This document shows, one piece after another, positions 29,449 to 38,900 of a stretch of 64,000 nt of DNA (position 1 is its first letter; the number at the start of each line of letters is the position of its first letter). Where the stretch lies: contig CALSOR010000002.1 of NCBI GenBank assembly GCA_943788025.1, positions 310,001-374,000 on the forward strand, in the 5' to 3' direction. Under the pieces are notes generated by a model. That model searched no databases and was not told the DNA's origin. It saw only the letters and a list, made by a program, of their open reading frames with translations. A program made the translations under genes and the position numbers. Origin of the DNA: JABAAE01 sp905480545. GTDB lineage: Bacteria > Planctomycetota > Planctomycetia > Pirellulales > Pirellulaceae.

Positions 29449-29750
29449 CTAGAACCCGTCAAACTGTCTCTTGGGAACACAGCTGCCGGCTCTGGATTCA
29501 GCAATGTTTTTTGAAGCAAGCTGCCCGATAGGTGCATCGCCCGAATGACAAAGTCAACACAAACTTCACGCGAGCATCGAATTCGCGTATCACAAACCTT
29601 GATTTTCAACTGCACCCAAGTGCGATTCTAAGGTCAACACATTGTAGAAATGCAAACGATTAAACTTATGTAAAATAACCGGTTCACAGGAGAAATACAT
29701 CCAACTGCGACCAACCAAACCCCGCTTGCAATTCGTTTCCAAAAAACAAA
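29449..29750. other. Intergenic region, mostly featureless
   Basis: Apart from the SGNH-like remnant at its left side, I see no gene or RNA structure here. A 63-codon minus-strand frame at 29424-29615 may be more debris of the same decayed gene. Confidence 0.35.
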
Positions 29751-29882
29751 TTACGCGACGGTTCCCAACAGCAATACAATCGGTGACACATTTGGATAGT
29801 GTACCGGCAAACCGATCAATACAGACAACGCAGCGATTGCGTTCATAATTCGACGGATCACCGATTCTTGTTTACTGATCAT
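29751..29882 (-). CDS. Small hydrophobic protein overlapping the CoA-ligase gene
   Basis: A 43-codon frame starts at the ATG at 29882, 11 bp inside the end of the acyl-CoA ligase gene, and ends at TAA 29751-29753. It begins MISKQESVIRRIMNAIAALS, giving a positively charged N-terminus followed by a hydrophobic stretch (LSVLIGLPV, then IVLLLGTVA). It looks like a one- to two-pass membrane peptide that could be translated by coupling. I do not recognise it. It is too short to be sure, so the call rests on the overlap and the charge pattern. Confidence 0.35.
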   Translation of the reverse strand: MISKQESVIRRIMNAIAALSVLIGLPVHYPNVSPIVLLLGTVA

Positions 29883-31914
29883 CACAACCCCATTCCGATC
29901 TTAGGACTCTTCGCATGACTTTATTTGAAGCGGTGCGAGGCAAGGTTTCTTTTCTGATGATTTTGCGAATCTTGAAAAGAGGATTGAGCTCCGAGCGAAT
30001 GATTTGATTCATTTCATTCAATAGTTCATTTTCATCTTTTACCTCCGCCGGATCCTGTGCGACGGGGGCCTGGACGTAAAACACTATCAGTTGGTCCGGT
30101 CCAGCATTTTTTGAGGGAACCGCAACAGCCGCAGTTTCGGCAACCTCCGCCATCGAGTTCAATATTTTTTCGATTTCGATACTGCTCACTTTGATGCCAC
30201 CCAAATTCATCGTATCATCAGCACGACCGCCCGCAGCGAAATACCCGCCACCAAGTCTACGAAAATAGTCGCCATGTCTTCGCAACGGATTTCCACCAAT
30301 CCGTGGACAACCAGCGAAGTAAGTTTCGAAATGGTCACGATTGATCAATTCAGTCGAAAGTCCTATCGAAGGCGGCAATAAATAGAGCTCACCTTCATCC
30401 GCCGGGCGGTGGTTATCGTCAAGGATTGCAACGTCTAAACCGAAGGATGGTGTAGAAAAAGTCGCTGGCGCATTGCACTGAACCACGGTTGAACTGATAT
30501 ACCCGCCACCGATTTCCGTTCCGCCACAATATTCAATAATCGGCTTGAAGCCGGCCAACCAGGACAGATAAAACATGTCGTCTCTGCTGGAGGCCTCACC
30601 AGTTGAGCTGAAAACTTTGATGCCGGACCAATCGAATCGCTGCATCATGGATTCCGCTGAAGTATCGGCTTTCCAAATCCGGACTATCGACGGAACAACC
30701 CCCAGCATATTGACATTCGCTTGCTGAACGAATTCGCCGAATCCCGATCCAAACGGCGCATCATCGTAAACGGCAATCGTACATTTGTTAATCAAGCTGG
30801 CAAAAATCAACCAAGGCCCCATCATCCAACCTAAATTTGTTGGCCAGCACGTCACATCACCGGGTTTGAGATCGTGGTGCAAAAGCCCGTCTGTCGCACA
30901 CTTGATTGGCGTCGTGTGGTTCCACGGAATCGCTTTTGGATCGCCGGTCGTGCCCGACGAGAAAAGAATGTTAATAGGATCGTGCGGCGAGGCAATAAAG
31001 GGCTCAAACTCTGAACCTTGAAAATCACATAGGTCCACCCATTTTGCTTGGTCTGCAAAGAAAACTGGCACGTCGGATGCGGTGCTGACACGATCACCGA
31101 GCACAATTTCTTTTCCCGATCGATACATCTTTTGGAAAGTAAAGACCGCTTTGGCGTTGGCAATTCGTAGTCGGCTGGAAATCTCAGGAACTGCGAAGCT
31201 GTCCGCGATCGAAACCGCAACCATTCCAGCTTGAATAATTCCCAAATAGATCGCGACCGATTCGAAGTGAATCGGCATAACAACGCCAATCGCATCACCG
31301 GCGCTGAATCCCTGCTTCAACAATGCGTTTGAAACTTGGTTGACTCGAATTCGCAAATCGCGGTAGGTATAAAATTCCAAATTGTCGGAACGACCTGCAA
31401 TCATCGCCACCTGATCGTCGCTTGCCCCGAAACAACTCTCAACAATATTCAATTTTGCGTTGGGTAACCAGTTTGGCTTTTCAATTGTCGAATGATCATC
31501 AAGAATCTGGTCTGGCTCTGATCGAAACGCTATCTCCAAATCACTAACGGCGAATTCCCAAAACTCGGAGCGATGTTGAATCGACCATTCATGGAGCTCG
31601 CTTACGTTTTCAAAATCAAGCTCACGCATCCACTCGCTGATATTGGCCGCCTGAATTCGCCGTTCCGATGGAACCCAACAAGGAACCGGCCCTCGATCCG
31701 CCTCCCAATTCTCAAATATCATCTGCCACGCGGCTTTGCACTCTTCGAAAGCAAACTGCCGAACACGATGCAAACCGACAAACTGACGCCAACGTGCGGC
31801 CGCATCGACTAACGCTGACTCCTCTAAAAAGCTCTTGATTTCGGTGCTCTTGATTTCGGTGCTCTTGATTTCCGTGTTTTTGATTTCCGTGCTTTTGATT
31901 TCATGGCTTTTCAC
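29872..31914 (-). CDS. Acetoacetyl/acetyl-CoA synthetase-like AMP-forming ligase
   Basis: The longest frame starts at a TTG at 31929, but a strong GGAGGT lies 7 bases before a GTG at 31914, so I take that start (680 residues). The product begins with a pentapeptide repeat (E-I-K-S-T), then a helical segment and the ANL-superfamily fold. The P-loop FSSGTTGDPKAIPWN is at about residues 335-350; ECGG-type YCGGTEIGGG and GRADDTMNLGGIKVS (the hinge and catalytic Lys region) follow. Such enzymes activate a carboxylic acid to acyl-AMP and then acyl-CoA. The long N-terminal ACS-like cap favours acetyl- or acetoacetyl-CoA synthetase, but the substrate is not provable. It may be followed by the small ORF at 29751. 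Confidence 0.85.
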   Translation of the reverse strand: MKSHEIKSTEIKNTEIKSTEIKSTEIKSFLEESALVDAAARWRQFVGLHRVRQFAFEECKAAWQMIFENWEADRGPVPCWVPSERRIQAANISEWMRELDFENVSELHEWSIQHRSEFWEFAVSDLEIAFRSEPDQILDDHSTIEKPNWLPNAKLNIVESCFGASDDQVAMIAGRSDNLEFYTYRDLRIRVNQVSNALLKQGFSAGDAIGVVMPIHFESVAIYLGIIQAGMVAVSIADSFAVPEISSRLRIANAKAVFTFQKMYRSGKEIVLGDRVSTASDVPVFFADQAKWVDLCDFQGSEFEPFIASPHDPINILFSSGTTGDPKAIPWNHTTPIKCATDGLLHHDLKPGDVTCWPTNLGWMMGPWLIFASLINKCTIAVYDDAPFGSGFGEFVQQANVNMLGVVPSIVRIWKADTSAESMMQRFDWSGIKVFSSTGEASSRDDMFYLSWLAGFKPIIEYCGGTEIGGGYISSTVVQCNAPATFSTPSFGLDVAILDDNHRPADEGELYLLPPSIGLSTELINRDHFETYFAGCPRIGGNPLRRHGDYFRRLGGGYFAAGGRADDTMNLGGIKVSSIEIEKILNSMAEVAETAAVAVPSKNAGPDQLIVFYVQAPVAQDPAEVKDENELLNEMNQIIRSELNPLFKIRKIIRKETLPRTASNKVMRRVLRSEWGCDDQ
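31831..31905 (-). repeat. In-frame 15-bp minisatellite (five copies)
   Basis: On the plus strand the unit is GCTCTTGATTTCGGT. Copies start at 31831, 31846, 31861, 31876 and 31891, the first two identical and the others with 1 to 4 changes; a degenerate sixth follows at 31906. On the minus strand it encodes (E-I-K-S/N-T) repeats in the N-terminus of the CoA ligase. Because 15 is divisible by 3, copy-number change would not break the frame. Confidence 0.8.
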
Positions 31915-31921
31915 GTCATGG

Positions 31922-31927
31922 ACCTCC
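31922..31927 (-). promoter_or_regulatory. Shine-Dalgarno GGAGGT deciding the start at 31914
   Basis: GGAGGT on the minus strand is spaced 7 bases from the GTG at 31914. The alternative TTG start at 31929 would put this site inside the coding sequence. Confidence 0.7.
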
Positions 31928-31950
31928 AATTCGTGATTGTTGAGTGCAAC

Positions 31951-31987
31951 GATTTTAAGGCGGAGATTTTAAGGCGGAGATTTTTAA
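31951..31987. repeat. 14-bp tandem duplication upstream of the CoA ligase
   Basis: GATTTTAAGGCGGA occurs twice in tandem (31951-31964 and 31965-31978), followed by a partial third copy. It lies in the short gap between the CoA ligase and the flavin reductase gene. Confidence 0.75.
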
Positions 31988-32012
31988 GCTACTCCAAATC
32001 TTCCGTTGCAGG

Positions 32013-32621
32013 TTAACTTGGTCGAGAGATTTCGAATCGATCCCGAGTCGTCGAGTACTCAGCTCCGCCCAACCGTCCGACATTATCGAGCCGTTGCGAA
32101 TCGACACGCCCGCGTTGGTCAAGAACTTCGTCCGCGATATGAAGGTGCAAAATTTTTCCGATGATCAAATTCGCGGCCAGAGGGCCGTCGCCAACTTTCA
32201 CAATTTGAATGAGTTCGCATTCGAATTGAGCGGCAGATTCTTTGACGCGTGGCGGTTTGACTTTTAAGGAATCAACCGTTGTCAAACCGGCAATTTCGAA
32301 TTCATTTTCTTCAAACCCAAAATCACCAGAGGTTAAATTCATCTTCTCCGCGATTGCATGTGATACAACGTTGATCACAAATTGACCGTTTTGTTCGATG
32401 TTTAAAACAGTGTCTTTTTTTGATCCGTCCGGCCGATTGACTGGCGAAAAAACAACGCTTGGCGGCGCTGCCGTCACTCCATTGAAGAAACTGTACGGGG
32501 CCAGATTGAGATGCCCGGAATTTGAAATGGTCGAGACCCACGCGATTGGGCGGGGTGTGATTAAGCTGACCATGCGAAAGTAAAACTCACGTGGCGATTC
32601 GTCAGAAGGGTTGATTTCCAT
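32013..32621 (-). CDS. Flavin reductase family protein (FMN-binding split barrel)
   Basis: The 202-residue protein matches the flavin reductase-like/flavoredoxin family. Motifs include SLITPRPIAWVST near residues 18-30, NLAPYSFFNGVTAAPPSVVF, KKDTVLNIEQNGQFVINVV and, near the end, RLDNVGRLGGAEYSTT. Such proteins bind FMN and use NAD(P)H to reduce it for a monooxygenase, or act on their own. It is soluble and cytoplasmic. It lies 98 bp before the CoA ligase on the same strand, so the two may be co-transcribed. Confidence 0.88.
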   Translation of the reverse strand: MEINPSDESPREFYFRMVSLITPRPIAWVSTISNSGHLNLAPYSFFNGVTAAPPSVVFSPVNRPDGSKKDTVLNIEQNGQFVINVVSHAIAEKMNLTSGDFGFEENEFEIAGLTTVDSLKVKPPRVKESAAQFECELIQIVKVGDGPLAANLIIGKILHLHIADEVLDQRGRVDSQRLDNVGRLGGAEYSTTRDRFEISRPS

Positions 32622-32715
32622 GGAATATTGAAATTTAGATTAAGGTGCAGTTCGAACGGTTCTTGAAAGCCTCTAATTTTCGACTTCCACTGTCAAAATG
32701 TCTATGATGAATTGC

Positions 32716-33762
32716 CTAACCAAATGAAAACGCTGCCTTAACGCATCCGTCTTTACGATTACTGAATACGTCGTACGCTTTTTCAGATTCAGACAATGAG
32801 AATTGATGAGTGATTAACGAACCGATGTCCATTGGAAGCTCAGTTAACTTTGGCAACAACTGGTCCATGTAATGTCTTGCGGGGCAACGACCCGTTCGGT
32901 AGGTAATATTTTTGTCATATGCGTCAGTGGGCGAAAATCCAAAATTCGGCGTGCAATGACAACCGATGGTGCTCATGATTCCCCCTGGGCGAATTGCCTG
33001 ATAGGCAAATTCCTGCGCCGGCAAGAGCCCAACCAGTTCCATGACACCATCCGCGCCGCGACCCTTTGTTGCGGAGCGAATCTCTTGCAACGCAGCCTCT
33101 TCGGTAGAAGCCGTCGACGCTCCCAATTGCTCCGCCATTTTTAATCTCTCGGGAACAAGATCGAACGCGACAATTTTTTTTGCTCCCAGGTATTGTGCGG
33201 CAAGAATCGTTAGCAGCCCAACTGTTCCGCATCCGATGACAAGGTAAACACCATCCGAATGGATCGCCGCCATTTCAGCACAATAAAATCCCGTGCTTAA
33301 ATTGTCGCCCAAAAGCAATGCCGTTTCATTCGAAATCGATTCGCCAATATGCACCAACGAACCATTTGCGTTTGGCACCAGGACAAATTCGGCCTGCCCG
33401 CCATGAAGCCCCTGAGAGTTTTGTCGCCATCCAAAGAGCTGGTTGTAGATGCACCGCGATGTTAGTCCGATATTGCAGTAAAAACAATTCCCACAGTTTG
33501 TCGAAAATGGACAGGAAACACGATCACCGACTTTGAGGTTGGTAACTTCCGGTCCAACCTCGATGACCCTTCCGACGAATTCATGCCCCATTACCGTGCC
33601 AACGTCTAAACCCGTTTCACGTCCAAAAAACGGATGCAAATCAGAGCCGCAGAGCCCAGCCATCTCGACCTGAACGATCGCATCGAGAGAATTCTGAATT
33701 ACTGGATCAGCAAGCGGTTGAGTGCGAACCTGTTTAATATCGAGAAAACAACAGCCTTGCAT
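32716..33762 (-). CDS. Zinc-dependent medium-chain alcohol dehydrogenase
   Basis: The 348-residue product is a full-length MDR dehydrogenase. Catalytic-zinc motifs are C38 in GLCGSDLHP and GHEFVGRVIEVGPEV. The structural zinc loop NCGNCFYCNIGLTSRC is intact. The Rossmann motif VIGCGTVGLLTILAAQYLGA is near residues 170-190. It uses NAD(P)H to oxidise an alcohol or polyol. The closest annotated types are glutathione-independent formaldehyde or threonine/sorbitol dehydrogenase-like proteins. It shares its strand with the flavin reductase and CoA ligase and may form a short catabolic cluster with them. Confidence 0.88.
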   Translation of the reverse strand: MQGCCFLDIKQVRTQPLADPVIQNSLDAIVQVEMAGLCGSDLHPFFGRETGLDVGTVMGHEFVGRVIEVGPEVTNLKVGDRVSCPFSTNCGNCFYCNIGLTSRCIYNQLFGWRQNSQGLHGGQAEFVLVPNANGSLVHIGESISNETALLLGDNLSTGFYCAEMAAIHSDGVYLVIGCGTVGLLTILAAQYLGAKKIVAFDLVPERLKMAEQLGASTASTEEAALQEIRSATKGRGADGVMELVGLLPAQEFAYQAIRPGGIMSTIGCHCTPNFGFSPTDAYDKNITYRTGRCPARHYMDQLLPKLTELPMDIGSLITHQFSLSESEKAYDVFSNRKDGCVKAAFSFG

Positions 33763-33922
33763 TGGTGGACATCTATTCGATCTGGGGATTGAGAATCACA
33801 AACTCAAATTGTGACCAGTTCTTCAAAAGTTTAAACCCGATGCTATGAAACATTCATTCCTGTGTAAGATAACAAGCTTAGTTGTTTGGCTTAAATCCTG
33901 ATTGAAACGACTCGTGTTTACC

Positions 33923-35884
33923 ATGTTTAGAAAGCAGACCCTTTTTGTATTCCTGTTAGCGGTGATTGGCCTTGGCATTATTCGGAGCGACGCAGACGAA
34001 ATCCCGTCCTCCACCGCGGCTAAAGCGGCCAAGCCCAATATCCTGCTTATTTTGGTGGACGATCTGAAGCCGGCGATCGGCAGCTACGGCGACACCAATG
34101 CGATCACGCCCAACATCGATAAACTTGCATCTCGCTCGATGCGATTCGATAAGGCTTATTGCAACCAAGCCGTCTGTGCACCTTCTCGTTTTACGCTGTT
34201 GCTGGGCTCCCATTCAACTTCGACGGGACTTTATGGGCTAGGAAGTCAACTTCGCAAGGTCATCCCCAACGCGGTCACCCTGCCACAATATTTTGCTCAG
34301 CATGGATATCGCACAGAATCGCTCGGGAAAGTGTTTCATATTGGTCATGGAAACATTGGTGATCCGGAATCGTTTTCGGTCCCGCATTTTGAAGACAAAG
34401 TGATCGAGTACGTATCCGCAGAAAGCACAGACGGAGGAAAACTGACGCGAGAGGAAGCTTATTTCACCAATCAGAAACTTGCTCAAATTCGTTCACTTCC
34501 CAAAGGAGCCGCATACGAATCCCCCGACGTGACGGATGAAAGTTATGCCGATGGACGGGTGGCTGAAGAGACGATCAGACGACTGAATGCCGCTAAAAGA
34601 CGCCGCGAAAAAGACCAGACGCCCTTCTTTATCGCCGCCGGATTCGTGCGACCGCACCTGCCATTTTCTGCGCCAAAGAAGTACTGGGATATGCACGATC
34701 CAAAGACCCTTCCCATGCCGAAATTCGAAAAGCACCCCGCTGATGCGGTGAAAATGGGTTTAAAACTAAACGGTGAAATCGCCAACTACAAACCTGTTGA
34801 ACGTGGCAAACAGATTGATGGTGATTTGAAAAGGAATTTGATTCATGGCTACTACGCCAGCACAAGTTTCGTCGACACACAAATTGGAAAAGTTATTGCC
34901 GAGCTCGACCGACTGGAAATGTCCAACGAAACGATCGTCGTCCTCTGGGGCGATCACGGTTTTCATTTAGGCGATCATCGATTTTGGACCAAACATTCCA
35001 ACTACGAACAAGCGAATCGAATTCCGATTTTGATTCATGCTCCTGGTGTAACCAAGCCCGGTTCATCGACAGGGCAATTGACTGAAAGTGTGGATATCTT
35101 TCCAACTTTGGCAGAACTGTGCGGCTTGCCGACGCCCACGGGTCCGCAGCCGATCGATGGAAAGAGTCTTGTCCCAGTTTTGAAATCTCCATCCACACGA
35201 ATTCGCGATCATGCGTTCCATTGCTACCCGAAACAAAAATTGGGGCGTGCGATTCGGACAGACCGCTACCGTTTGGTCGAGTGGTCAAATGGCAACGACG
35301 ATAAATCTATAGAATATGAACTTTTTGATTACCGCGATGATCCACTCGAAACCAAAAACCATGCGAAATTGTATCCAGATGTTTTAGAAAAAATGAAGTC
35401 GATTCTAAATCGTTACCCGACGCCCTATTCAAAAGCAAAACAGAATCAAAAATCAACGCCCAGAAAAGCCCTATCCCCCAAGATCGCGAATCGACCGCTT
35501 GAAATCAGCGCAAAAGTCGACTCCAAAAAACCAAACGGCGTTGTTTTGGCGCAGGGCGGACGTGAGCATGGATACGCGATCCACTTCATCGATGGGTTAG
35601 CTGCATTCGATGTTCGTATCAACGGAACCGTGACGCGAGTGTTAGCGAAAGACAAAGTATCGGGACGTTTGGAAATTCTGGCGACACTAACAAAGCAACA
35701 TCAAACACTATCGATCAATGGAATCGAAGTTGCAAAGCGCATCTCACCCGGGCTGATCCCGGTAGAGCCCAAAGACGAGTTATCGATAGGATTCGATGAC
35801 CTGAGCGCTGCGGGAGCTTACGAAGCTCCAAATCGGTTTCTCGGGAAAGTCATCTCGACGCAGGTGAAACAGCTTTTGAATTGA
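33923..35884 (+). CDS. Secreted sulfatase, iduronate-2-sulfatase-like
   Basis: The ATG at 33923 opens a signal peptide (MFRKQTLFVFLLAVIGLGII); the TTG at 33902 is less likely. The product has 653 residues. Sulfatase features are NILLILVDDLKPAIGSYG (metal Asp near 46-47), C85 in the maturation motif CAPSR, SLGKVFHIGHGN and VLWGDHGFHLGDH. VDDLKP and the CAPSR/GSHSTSTGLY block are typical of iduronate-2-sulfatase-type enzymes. Residues about 510-653 form an extra beta-rich domain (LEISAKVDSKKPNGVVLAQG), possibly a concanavalin-like sugar-binding module. The substrate is likely a sulfated polysaccharide. The gene faces the fusion gene at 35970. Confidence 0.9.
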   Translation: MFRKQTLFVFLLAVIGLGIIRSDADEIPSSTAAKAAKPNILLILVDDLKPAIGSYGDTNAITPNIDKLASRSMRFDKAYCNQAVCAPSRFTLLLGSHSTSTGLYGLGSQLRKVIPNAVTLPQYFAQHGYRTESLGKVFHIGHGNIGDPESFSVPHFEDKVIEYVSAESTDGGKLTREEAYFTNQKLAQIRSLPKGAAYESPDVTDESYADGRVAEETIRRLNAAKRRREKDQTPFFIAAGFVRPHLPFSAPKKYWDMHDPKTLPMPKFEKHPADAVKMGLKLNGEIANYKPVERGKQIDGDLKRNLIHGYYASTSFVDTQIGKVIAELDRLEMSNETIVVLWGDHGFHLGDHRFWTKHSNYEQANRIPILIHAPGVTKPGSSTGQLTESVDIFPTLAELCGLPTPTGPQPIDGKSLVPVLKSPSTRIRDHAFHCYPKQKLGRAIRTDRYRLVEWSNGNDDKSIEYELFDYRDDPLETKNHAKLYPDVLEKMKSILNRYPTPYSKAKQNQKSTPRKALSPKIANRPLEISAKVDSKKPNGVVLAQGGREHGYAIHFIDGLAAFDVRINGTVTRVLAKDKVSGRLEILATLTKQHQTLSINGIEVAKRISPGLIPVEPKDELSIGFDDLSAAGAYEAPNRFLGKVISTQVKQLLN

Positions 35885-35920
35885 AAAACGACGGTGCGGA
35901 TTTTTGGCATCGCACCATCG
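35884..35920 (-). terminator. Rho-independent terminator for the fusion gene
   Basis: On the minus strand a 10-bp stem with one mismatch (CGATGGTGCG with CGCACCGTCG) and a 12-base loop is followed by TTTTTC. It lies 50 bp past the stop of the 35970-39872 gene, just after the convergent sulfatase gene. Confidence 0.55.
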
Positions 35921-35969
35921 CAATCAACTAAAACCAAACGCATAAAAGGCGTGCTGGCCCCTCCGTTTT

Positions 35970-38900
35970 TTACTTTCCAAATTTTTCCATGGCCAGGTTC
36001 TTCAACCCCTTAAGGTCAAGCTTGCCGGTACCCAGCACCGGGATTTCAGGGATTTCCATGAAGCTATCGACACTGGGGATATATAAATTGGGAAGCCCTT
36101 TTTCAGTAAGGCCGCGTCGAAGTTCGTCCACTGATTTTTCGATTGTGGTGTGAAAAACGATCAATCGTTCACCTTTTTTCTCGTCCGGCACAGCCGTTAC
36201 GACGGCTTGGATTCCGGCCTCTTCTTCCCCGTCAATAACCGCCGCCAGCAATTCTTCAATTTGGATATGCGGCACCATCTCGCCACCGATTTTTGAAAAA
36301 CGACTGATACGCCCTGTGATCGAAATGAATCCCTGTTCATCGATTACGGCGACGTCACCGGTGTTGTACCAACCATCCTTGATGACTTCATTCGTCAAAT
36401 CTGCATTTTGATAATAGCCTTTCATGACGTTGGGACCTTTGATCCACAACATTCCAGCCTGATTTGCTCCTAATTCTTCACCTGAATCCAAGTCCAACAC
36501 TTTTGCCGCAACACCGGGTAATGGTTTTCCAATAGAACCCTCCTTACACTCGCCATCGGTTTTATTAATCGTCCGGTTCCTCGGAACATTCAGGGCAACG
36601 ACGGGAGAAAGCTCAGTTGCGCCATAACCCTCGACAGGCCGAATTTTGAATTTCTCTTCAAAAGCGTCCGCAAGTTCTGGGGCTAATTTTTCCGCCCCGG
36701 TCACAACCAATTCGAGCGACTCGAATTGCTCCGGTTTCGTCCGTTTCAGATAACCCCTTAAGAAAGTGGGGGTCGAGATCAGGACAGTGCCGTTGAATTT
36801 TTTGCACAGCTTTCCAATTTGGCGTCCATCTAATGGCGTATAGTGAAACGCCGCTCCAATATCGAGCATGGCGTTACCCCACAGCGTCACCGTATAGCCA
36901 AACGAATGAAAGAATGGCAGGATTCCCAAAAGCACGTCAGATGGTGAGAGGTTCACTGTCTTTTGGAAGCCCTCGACATTTGAGCTGATATTGCGCTGCG
37001 AAAGCATTACACCTTTGGGCGTTCCTGTCGAACCCGAAGTGAAGATAATCGTCGCAACGTCATCCGGTTGAATCGAACCGAGACCTAATGCGCTTTCGAG
37101 CATTCCTGATGGCACCGCAAACGCCTGCATCGCAGCGATCCCCTTGTCTAACTTGGAGACCTTATCCTTCAAAGACTCCAATTCGATCACTTCTGCATCA
37201 AGTTTCAAACCCAATTTGGAAATGACTTGGCCGGTCGTCAGAATGTGTTTGATGCCGGCCGTTTTAATACAGGCGTTAATAATCTCTTCAGACGCAGAAT
37301 AATTCAAGTTGACGGTCGTTCTCTTGTCGAGGGCAAGCGCCATATTGACAACCGCGCCACCCTTGGAAGGTGGCAATAATACGCCAACTTTGTCCTCATC
37401 ATTATCCAGAACATACTTCCGCAATAATTTCCGGAGAACTAAACAACTGGTCAAATACATTCCGCCCGTGACTTCGCCTTCCGAGAGATCACAGATTTTG
37501 GTTTTAAATTTCCTTCTCTTACAACTGCGAATAAATTGGCGTGCGGGTGCAAGGAAACTGGCATCAGACATCGATTGTGCTCCTAAATGTTGTACGGCTT
37601 GTCGTGTTTCAAAAGTAGATGTTGGCCGCGGGATTGGCTCGCCAAACGAGATGGTGATTTGTGGACGAATCTTCTTTGGAAACTTCCAAAAAAGTCTCCC
37701 ACGTTCGTAAGTAAAAATGCTTCCCCAGATGTCGTCGATATAAGCAGGAATCAACGGAACAGGAGACTTATCAAGTAGCTCCTTAAGTCCAGCATCGAAG
37801 CCATTGACTCGACCTGTAGTCGAAATTTTTTCTTCAGGGAACGTCACCAACACCTCACCATGAGCCAATGCCTTTCGGGCGGTAGCAAGTGCTCGCTGCG
37901 TGGTCGCCGGTCCCCCTGTCATTCGAATTTGCCCCCAAAAATTGAGCAGCTTTTCGGCCCAACCGGTACGCGGTTTTGAAAACGTAACCATCCGGATTCT
38001 TCTCGGGCTGAACAGCAAAAACAACCACTGGTCCAAGGTCGAAATTCGATTGCAAATCACGATCGAACCCATCCTTTCAGGTATCCGCTCTTCGTTCTGA
38101 ACTTTGACTCGATAGAAAACCTTGATGATCCACCACGCATCAAAACGGAGTGACGCGAGTGGCAAACGCCATATCACAAAGATAAAAATTGGGACCGAGG
38201 CGAAACCTATGATCGCAAAAATCTGCCGAGAAGTGAATCGCTTAATCCCACCAATCGTATGAAATACGGAATGGCAGAGTGGCTTTTCATTCGGGAACAT
38301 TTCGAAATATTTGTCTGGCGTACCCAATTCGCCGCTCTCTTTTTTTGTGGCCATCTCTGTCCAAAGCAATTGCGCGAGAACGGCTTTTTCCGGTGCGATT
38401 TGACGTCGCCCAAGATAGGTTTTGATTGACAGTTCAGGGGGATCAACGGATTGCAAATTGGCTGCATGGTTGGTGACCTTTGGATTTTCTGCACCCAACA
38501 ATATGGCGTAAAAACCGGGTGGTGAATCCCCTTCCACTTTGTTCGATTCCCGATACGCTTCGATCGCTTTCTGGAACTTTGAATTGATCGCATCGATTTC
38601 CAGAAGTTGATCCTCACGGAGTTCCATCGCAGCAATTTGGGGAAGGTCATCTATCGTTGCATCCTTCGATTTTGCACCCAACGCAGCAAAGAGGATCGAG
38701 TTGGCAAACATTCCAGCGAAGATCAGGAAGTTATTGGCAGCCAGAATCGCGCCACGTTTTTCCGCAGGGCTCTTTTTCTGAAGGTACGAAGCCAATGGGA
38801 CATCAAATAGCCCGCTCGATGCTCCCAAAGCCATCAAAAAGATGCAGGAGACAATCATTCCAGCATTGAACTGCCATCCGTGCCCAAGGAAATCATCAGG

